Shown piece after piece: positions 58,645-64,000 of a stretch of 64,000 nucleotides of DNA. Both the position numbers and the translations under genes were made by a program. A model generated the notes under the pieces. It was not told where the DNA came from. It did no database searches and saw nothing but the letters and a program-made list of their open reading frames with translations. The stretch covers positions 6,056,821 through 6,120,820 of the forward strand of contig CAJQUN010000003.1 of assembly GCA_907163345.1 (NCBI GenBank), read 5' to 3'. Each line of letters begins with the position of its first letter. Position 1 is the first letter of the stretch. The DNA comes from Haberlea rhodopensis. Taxonomy: Eukaryota; Streptophyta; Magnoliopsida; Lamiales; Gesneriaceae.

Positions 58645-59536
58645 TGTTGGGTTTTTGGCCCATTACCCTATTATTTATTTGTTGGGCTTTTGGCCCCTCT
58701 TCTTGCACCCAAATAACCGAGCCCCCCTTTCTTCACCCATTCCCCTCACCCTTCGTCTCCCACCTTCTCCAGAAGCTTCCTCCGCGTGCCTCTTCGGCTG
58801 GACCATCCTTGGAACTTGCACCCTCCTCTTCGTCTCCCTCGGTGCCTTTATGTTGGCTTGGGTTCATGATGAGGTAACATGCCTGAAACCCCCCCCCCCT
58901 TTGTCTTTCTGTCTCGGGTTTTCCTTTGTGGTTGACTGAGTGCTTTGTGCTTTCTGTGTGAGAGTGGGTGCACTGTGTGTGTGGCCTTGAGCTTAGGGTG
59001 GTGCTTGGTGTGGCCGTGAGTGTGGTGCTGTGTGCGCCTTGTGCTGAGTGTGGTGCTGCGTGCGCCTTGTGCTTAGGTTGGTGCTGTGTGGCCGTGGTTG
59101 GTGATGTGTGTGCGCCTCGAGCCCTGGTGCTGTGTGCACTGTTTGTGGCCGTGAGCTTGAGTGGTGCTGTGTACGTGCACTGTGTGTGTGGCCGTGAGAG
59201 TGGTGCGGTGTGCACTGGTGTGCCGTGGGTCTTAACCAGTGTGGTTAGTTGTCTGGTGGAGCTGTGTGTTCGGGCTGTGTGCCTTGGGCAGTGGTTCGGG
59301 CAGGGTCTTCGGGTAGTGTCTTCGGGCAGTGTGTGTGTCTCCCCTTTTGGATTCGATACATTGGTTCCCCGGTGACGACGTTGAAAGGAAACCCAGCTCG
59401 ACCTGAGCCCTAATTCCCTACTCTTGTTTAGTATTTCAGTTTATAGTTTTATTTGTTGAAATTGTATACTGTGATTGTTTTTTGTTCTTGATTGCAGGTT
59501 ATCAATCGAGATCGAAAGCGGAACGAAATCCTTACA
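58645..59536 (+). repeat. Left LTR of the young Copia element
   Basis: 892 bp, unusually GC-rich for this window, with dense GTG/TGTGTG motifs, GCCGTGAG repeats and a C-run at about 58890. TG...CA ends. Open frames across it are compositional. Confidence 0.93.
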
Positions 59537-59549
59537 TTGGTATCAGAGC
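59537..59549 (+). other. tRNA-Met primer binding site
   Basis: TTGGTATCAGAGC directly after the LTR is the standard plant initiator tRNA-Met primer site. The next 230 bp contain tandem TCGGGCAGC-type repeats of unknown role. Confidence 0.92.
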
Positions 59550-60048
59550 GTTCCGTGCCTGGTGGAGTGCTCGGTGGACTTCGGGCAGCAGCAAGAGTGC
59601 TCGGGCAGACCTCGGGCAGCGGCTGGAGAGCTCGGCTGGTCTCGGGCAGTGCTTGTTGGGCTTCGGGCAGCAGCAGGAGGCTTCGGGCAGCAGCTGGAGA
59701 GTTCGGGCAGCGACTGGAATCTCGGGCAGATCTCGGGCAGTGCCTTCGGTGCTTCGGTCAGTGTGGTTTTCGTCACCCCAGAGCTTTGTCTCTGGGTAGT
59801 AAGTGATTATCTTGACCCATAATCTATTTACTACGTTGTTTCTAAGTAATTGTGTCCCTTACCCGTAGGAAAATCTCTATCTGAAGCCCCATGCTCGTAC
59901 ACCGTTGAGTGTATTGTGATCTTGTGGGTGATAGCGATTCTTCCTTCCCTTAGCTTGGTTAATTCTTTCATTGTGTGTTTTGTGCCTTGTGGTCCTTGCT
60001 TCTGCTGATTGGTTATTGAAATTGTGTGTGCCTCTCTGCGTATTTGTG

Positions 60049-60507
60049 ATGGCTTCAATTTCTGGATATAACCTTGAACCTTTTAATGGAAAATCTGATT
60101 TTTCTATATGGCAACAAAAGATGAAAGGAATTTTAATACAACAAAAAGTATTTAAAGCTATTGATGGTAATTGGGCTGAGAACATTACTACTGCTAAGAA
60201 ACTTGAAGATGACGAATATGCTTATTCTTCTATTATCTTGAACTTGTCTGACTCTGTGCTCAGGAAGTGTGGTAAACTATCATCTGTTAGAGAACTTTGG
60301 GAAAAATTAGAAGAAATATTTACTGAAAAATCTTTGCCGAGTAAACTTTTCTTGTTAGAAAAATTTTTCAGATTCAAGCTAGACTTGAACAAAGATGTAG
60401 ATGAGAATTTGGATGTGTTTACTAAATTAATTCAAGATATTAAATTGACAGGAGATAAGAACATTGACGACTATTCACCTATTGTTCTTTTAAAATGCTA
60501 TTCCTGA
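60049..60507 (+). pseudogene. Copia gag, N-terminal part
   Basis: The likely start is ATG at 60049 (MASISGYNLEPFNGKSDFSI), followed by WQQKMKGILIQQKVFKAIDG and LWEKLEEIFTEKSLPSKLFL, typical of UBN2/gag polypeptide of LTR Copia-type. The frame ends at a TGA (60505) just after an A4 tract at 60495-60498. One extra A there would explain why the continuing gag sequence lies in the +1 frame. Confidence 0.85.
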
Positions 60508-60559
60508 AAATTATAGTGATGTAAAATCCGCCATTAAGTACGGTAGGGATTCTATTACA

Positions 60560-61918
60560 TTGGATACTGTAATGAACGGCTTGAAAAGCAAGGAATTAGA
60601 TTTAAAAGTGAACAACGGCGGTAAGCAAGATTCAGGTGAAGTTATGCATGTTAGAGGTAGATCTCAACATAGGTATAACAAGGGGAAAAGGTCTAAGTCT
60701 AGGCCTAAGAACAGAAGGTGCTTTAATTGTGGTGATCCTGATCATTTTATTAAAGACTGTCCTGAAAAGAAAAACAAGAATCAAAATGATAATAACCAAT
60801 CTTATGAACAAGTGAATCATGCTTCTTTATCTGGTGAAGACTCGGGTGATGTCTTTATGGTGACTGACTTATGTGATTCTGTGAATTATGTGCATTCATC
60901 TACTGTGTGTGAAAATGAATGGCTAATTGATTCTGGTTGCTCTTATCACATGTCACCTCTTAGAAATTTGTTTTCTAATTATAAAGAAGTTGATAATGGT
61001 TCTGTTTCTATTGCTAATGAGAAACTTTGTAAAGTTGCTGGCATTGGTGATGTTTATTTAAAATTTGATTCTGGTTATTCTATGACTCTAAAAGATGTGA
61101 GACATGTTCCTGCTTTGTGCAATAATTTGTTGTCTTGTTCTGGATTAGAATCATGTGGTCTTGAGGGTAGATGGGGAAATGGAGTTATGAAAATCGTAAA
61201 GGGTTCTTTGGTTGTTTTCAAAGGTAAAAAGAAAAGACATCTTTATGTTTGCAAAACTGAATCTGTATATGATAATGTGAATTCTGTGACTGATGACTTG
61301 ACTGATCTGTGGCATAGGAGATTAGGTCATATGAGTTCTAAAGGTCTAGAGAATTTGCATGAAAAAGGTTGCGTTGGTAAAGACGTGTTGTCTTGCATGC
61401 CTTTCTGTGATTCGTGTGTTTTTGGCAAACAACAAAGAGTGAAATTCCCGGATTTCCCTTCCCCTAATGTGACTATGAGTTCTGTGTATGTTGATGAGTC
61501 TGAGTCCAGTGCTACTCCCTGCGAGGTGGAGCATTTAACTGGTGTACGTCATGTTAATGAACCTGAAATTCATGGAATGCCTGTAAATCATGGTAGTGTT
61601 GTTGAACATGAACATGTTGTGCATGATGAATTGGTTGCGATTGAACATGAAGATTTGCATGATATAGCTTATGCTATTAGTTGCTTAATGTATTTGATGG
61701 TTAGTACTTGGCATGATATAGCTTATGCTATTAGTTGCTTAAATAGGTTTCTGTCTAATCCTAACTTTGTGCTTTGGAATGTTGTTCAATGGTTGTTATC
61801 TGTAGGTAATAATCTAAGTGATTATGTGTTTAATCCTGCTGATATGTGTACTAAGTGTTTGTCCCTTAGTAAATTTCAATCATGTTTAAATTTTTTAAAA
61901 TTTGATACTGATGATTGA
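60560..61918 (+). CDS. Fused gag C-terminus, protease, pre-integrase and RNase H tail ORF
   Basis: 452 codons open end to end. Order: basic region and zinc knuckle CFNCGDPDHFIKDC (about 60718), retropepsin WLIDSGCSYHMSPL (about 60919) with LKDVRHVPALCNNLLS, then the GAG-pre-integrase segment LWHRRLGHMSSKGLENLHEK and CDSCVFGKQQRVKF (about 61405). From about 61470 family similarity stops and a short acidic/His-rich stretch follows. The end is HDIAYAISCLNRFLSNPN and NPADMCTKCLSLSKFQSCL, i.e. the last residues of Copia RT/RNase H. Integrase core and RT catalytic domains are missing without breaking the frame. Its first codons overlap what would be gag in an intact element, so translation would need the upstream frame change or an internal ATG. 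Confidence 0.8.
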   Translation: MDTVMNGLKSKELDLKVNNGGKQDSGEVMHVRGRSQHRYNKGKRSKSRPKNRRCFNCGDPDHFIKDCPEKKNKNQNDNNQSYEQVNHASLSGEDSGDVFMVTDLCDSVNYVHSSTVCENEWLIDSGCSYHMSPLRNLFSNYKEVDNGSVSIANEKLCKVAGIGDVYLKFDSGYSMTLKDVRHVPALCNNLLSCSGLESCGLEGRWGNGVMKIVKGSLVVFKGKKKRHLYVCKTESVYDNVNSVTDDLTDLWHRRLGHMSSKGLENLHEKGCVGKDVLSCMPFCDSCVFGKQQRVKFPDFPSPNVTMSSVYVDESESSATPCEVEHLTGVRHVNEPEIHGMPVNHGSVVEHEHVVHDELVAIEHEDLHDIAYAISCLMYLMVSTWHDIAYAISCLNRFLSNPNFVLWNVVQWLLSVGNNLSDYVFNPADMCTKCLSLSKFQSCLNFLKFDTDD

Positions 61919-62172
61919 TGCATGTTTAGTCCCTTGGTTAGTGTTTTATAACCTGCTGTGTGCTCGTTATAAAACTGTTACCATGGTTACTTTCCCACTT
62001 TAACTTGTTGTGTGCTTGTTATTGTTTTTCCTTTGTCTGTGTTGTGTGCTATGACAGGAATTTGGTCCACACAATACTGTGTGTGTTGTGGGGACCCTTT
62101 GGGCGATGATGAGTCATCTATTGGGTTTTCCTTACGTCGAGGTGGAGCCGGTATTGTGCCAAGGTGGAGATT

Positions 62173-63068
62173 TGTTGGGTTTTTGGCCCATTACCCTATT
62201 ATTTATTTGTTGGGCTTTTGGCCCCTCTTCTTGCACCCAAATAACCGAGCCCCCCTTTCTTCACCCATTCCCCTCACCCTTCGTCTCCCACCTTCTCCAG
62301 AAGCTTCCTCCGCGTGCCTCTTCGGCTGGACCATCCTTGGAACTTGCACCCTCCTCTTCGTCTCCCTCGGTGCCTTTATGTTGGCTTGGGTTCATGATGA
62401 GGTAACATGCCTGAACCCCCCCCCCCCCCCCTTTGTCTTCCTGTCTCGGGTTTTCCTTTGTGGTTGACTGAGTGCTTTGTGCTTTCTGTGTGAGAGTGGG
62501 TGCACTGTGTGTGTGGCCTTGAGCTTAGGGTGGTGCTTGGTGTGGCCGTGAGTGTGGTGCTGTGTGCGCCTTGTGCTGAGTGTGGTGCTGCGTGCGCCTT
62601 GTGCTTAGGTTGGTGCTATGTGGCCGTGGTTGGTGCTGTGTGTGCGCCTCGAGCCCTGGTGCTGTGTGCACTGTTTGTGGCCGTGAGCTTGAGTGGTGCT
62701 GTGTACGTGCACTGTGTGTGTGGCCGTGAGAGTGGTGTTGTGTGCACTGGTGTGCCGTGGGTCTTAACCAGTGTGGCTAGTTGTCTGGTGGAGCTGTGTG
62801 TTCGGGTTGTGTGCCTTGGGCAGTGGTTCGAGCAGGGTCTTCGGGTAGTGTCTTCGGGCAGTGTGTGTGTCTCCCCTTTTGGATTCGATACCTTGGTTCC
62901 CCGGTGACGACGTTGAAAGGAAACCCAGCTCGACCTGAGCCCTAATTCCCTACTCTTGTTTAGTATTTCAGTTTATAGTTTTATTTGTTGAAATTGTATA
63001 ATGTGATTGTTTTTTGTTCTTGATTGCAGGTTATCAATCGAGATCGAAAGCGGAACGAAATCCTTACA
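62173..63068 (+). repeat. Right LTR of the young Copia element
   Basis: 896 bp, nearly identical to the left LTR; the C-run at 62416 is longer. Followed by TAGCA. Confidence 0.93.
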
Positions 63069-63073
63069 TAGCA

Positions 63074-63783
63074 CATAAATTTAAAGTTATTTTAATATAG
63101 ATTATATATGTTTGATCTCACACGCGCTTTTTAAGATGTGGGCCTGACCTCGCGTGACGCACGAGCGGGATGACCCGCCAGAAATAATGGGAGCTCAAAT
63201 TAAACACGAGGACAGTCATGAATACACGCAGCACAAAGTACAAAGTATTATTTTTTACAATTATTTTTTTAAATTTGGTGGTAAAAAATTGTTTAGATTA
63301 AATTAATGGAATATGGAGAGTATGATTATTTGGGAAGGATAGAGTTCTGATCATTAATTCCACACGTGTGCCAACTGGATTCCTCATAAGAGACATAATT
63401 TGCATTTAACTTTTATTTATTTATAAAAAGTTAATATCTATAAATTCTTTTAATTTCATGGAACGGGTTCATGACCATCTCCTTTTATTTATTTAAAGAA
63501 ATAAATAAAACAATTAACACTTCAAATTACTCTTCCCTCCGCGAATTTAGATTTTTTTGTTTGAGAGATAATAAAATAAAAAGTGAAGGTTTCATTGGGT
63601 ACGATTCTTGCTTTGATAATCGCAAGTGCAATTTGGCATATGTTTTCAGTACTTAATTACACCAGTTTGTGTAGGACTTGTAGTCTCGGCGTAAATCACC
63701 ATGAATTCATAGTTTGCTCATCTCCCTTAACTAACTAAATTACTAGCCCCAATATGGGGAAAGAATGTTTAGAGAACCACAAT
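63074..63783. other. Spacer and likely 3' UTR of the DnaJ gene
   Basis: No element or second gene is recognised. The last few hundred bases before 63784 probably include the 3' UTR of the minus-strand DnaJ gene. Confidence 0.4.
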
Positions 63784-64000
63784 TTATCTTCTACCGTTGG
63801 GAGCCTTAGCCTTGCTCAACTCCGCAAGTTCTTCGATGAGCTTCCTTTCTTCACCGCTTACTCGTTTTGGAATCTCAACTTGAACTTTCACCAACTGGTC
63901 ACCCCTCATATTGTTTCTGTTGAGAAGGGGTACGCCTTTCTTTGCCATAACAAGGGTCGTTCCCGGTTGAGTACCTGATGGAATTTTAAGGTCAACCATC
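63784..64000 (-). CDS. DnaJ (HSP40) C-terminal end, chloroplast type, partial
   Basis: The minus strand encodes DLKIPSGTQPGTTLVMAKKG, PLLNRNNMRGDQLVKVQVEI and PKRVSGEERKLIEELAEL, ending at a TAA (63784). This is the C-terminal substrate-binding half of a type I DnaJ co-chaperone, most like plastid DnaJ A-type proteins, which deliver clients to HSP70. About 72 residues are visible; the J domain, Gly/Phe region and zinc fingers lie beyond the window edge. No lesion is seen in the visible part. Confidence 0.85.
   Translation of the reverse strand, partial: MVDLKIPSGTQPGTTLVMAKKGVPLLNRNNMRGDQLVKVQVEIPKRVSGEERKLIEELAELSKAKAPNGRR

Larger units (their letters stand above)
58645..63068 (+). mobile_element. 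Young, internally deleted Copia-type retrotransposon
   Basis: LTRs 58645-59536 (892 bp) and 62173-63068 (896 bp) run TGTTGGGTTTTTGGCCC to GAAATCCTTACA. A perfect TAGCA duplication lies at 58640-58644 and 63069-63073. The primer site TTGGTATCAGAGC (59537-59549) directly follows the left LTR and the purine-rich AAGGTGGAGA precedes the right one. The LTRs differ at only about ten positions plus a C-run length by eye, so insertion is recent. The interior (2.6 kb) holds gag, protease and pre-integrase, then jumps to the end of RNase H. Integrase core and RT are gone, so it needs help in trans. Confidence 0.95.

Noticed and set aside
58645..59375. Open frames with Cys/Val-rich or Ser/Pro-rich products
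   Set aside because: They lie in the LTR, appear in both LTR copies and on both strands, and reflect GTG-rich composition.
59475..59822. Overlapping open frames in all three plus frames
   Set aside because: A TCGGGCAGC tandem repeat after the primer site keeps every frame open; no protein family fits.
60490..60510. Possible programmed -1 frameshift (T TTA AAA) between gag and the following ORF
   Set aside because: The heptamer is in the right phase for -1, but the downstream coding frame is +1, so slippage there would not reach it. A single extra A is simpler.

Overview
This is a window of plant nuclear DNA, almost certainly from a eudicot. It is AT-rich, its genes carry GT-AG introns, and most of it is transposable element. 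Five host genes are readable: a kynurenine/glutamine-type aminotransferase (minus, 3677-6607), the GRAS regulator NSP2 (minus, 33399-34865, one exon), a SelK-like small membrane protein (plus, 41170-43998, four exons), flavonol synthase FLS (plus, 46765-50631, three exons) and the 3' end of a chloroplast-type DnaJ (minus, 63784-64000). An AUX1/LAX auxin influx carrier (minus, 54109-57691) can be followed over eight exons but is broken by frameshifts and a stop. Two exons of an omega-amidase (97-482) run into a decayed hAT transposase. These genes belong to unrelated pathways and do not form a cluster.

1-8.2 kb: omega-amidase remnant, hAT remnant, aminotransferase gene with a TRIM in its intron, and a long-TIR MITE. 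8.2-22.1 kb: an old endogenous pararetrovirus (Caulimoviridae-type coat protein, movement protein, protease, RT and RNase H remnants, then a promoter and poly(A) region). It is split by a hAT-type MITE, which is split by a minus-strand Copia element, which is split by a solo LTR. Each of the three insertions has its own target-site duplication, so the order of events can be read directly. 22.7-31.1 kb: a Mutator-like element with a dead transposase, a convergent plant mobile domain (PMD) pseudogene, arrays of GC-rich hairpins near its ends, and an inverted near-identical copy of its left arm. 31-41 kb: NSP2 with a predicted miR171-type site, LTR and SINE debris, microsatellites and a glycine-rich protein remnant. 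41-58 kb: SelK-like gene, FLS and the LAX pseudogene, with SINEs, MITEs and a dispersed AT-rich repeat. 58.6-63.1 kb: a young Copia-type element (LTRs about 99% identical by eye) from which most of pol is missing, yet which keeps a 452-codon open frame.

The most notable observations are the four-layer nest with clean duplications, palindromic CGATCG-core arrays shared by four apparently unrelated LTR sequences, the hairpin arrays of the Mutator-like element, the gutted but recent Copia element, and the LAX pseudogene lying close to intact FLS. No tRNA or rRNA gene and no CRISPR array was seen. All identities are judged by eye; no alignment or database search was run.
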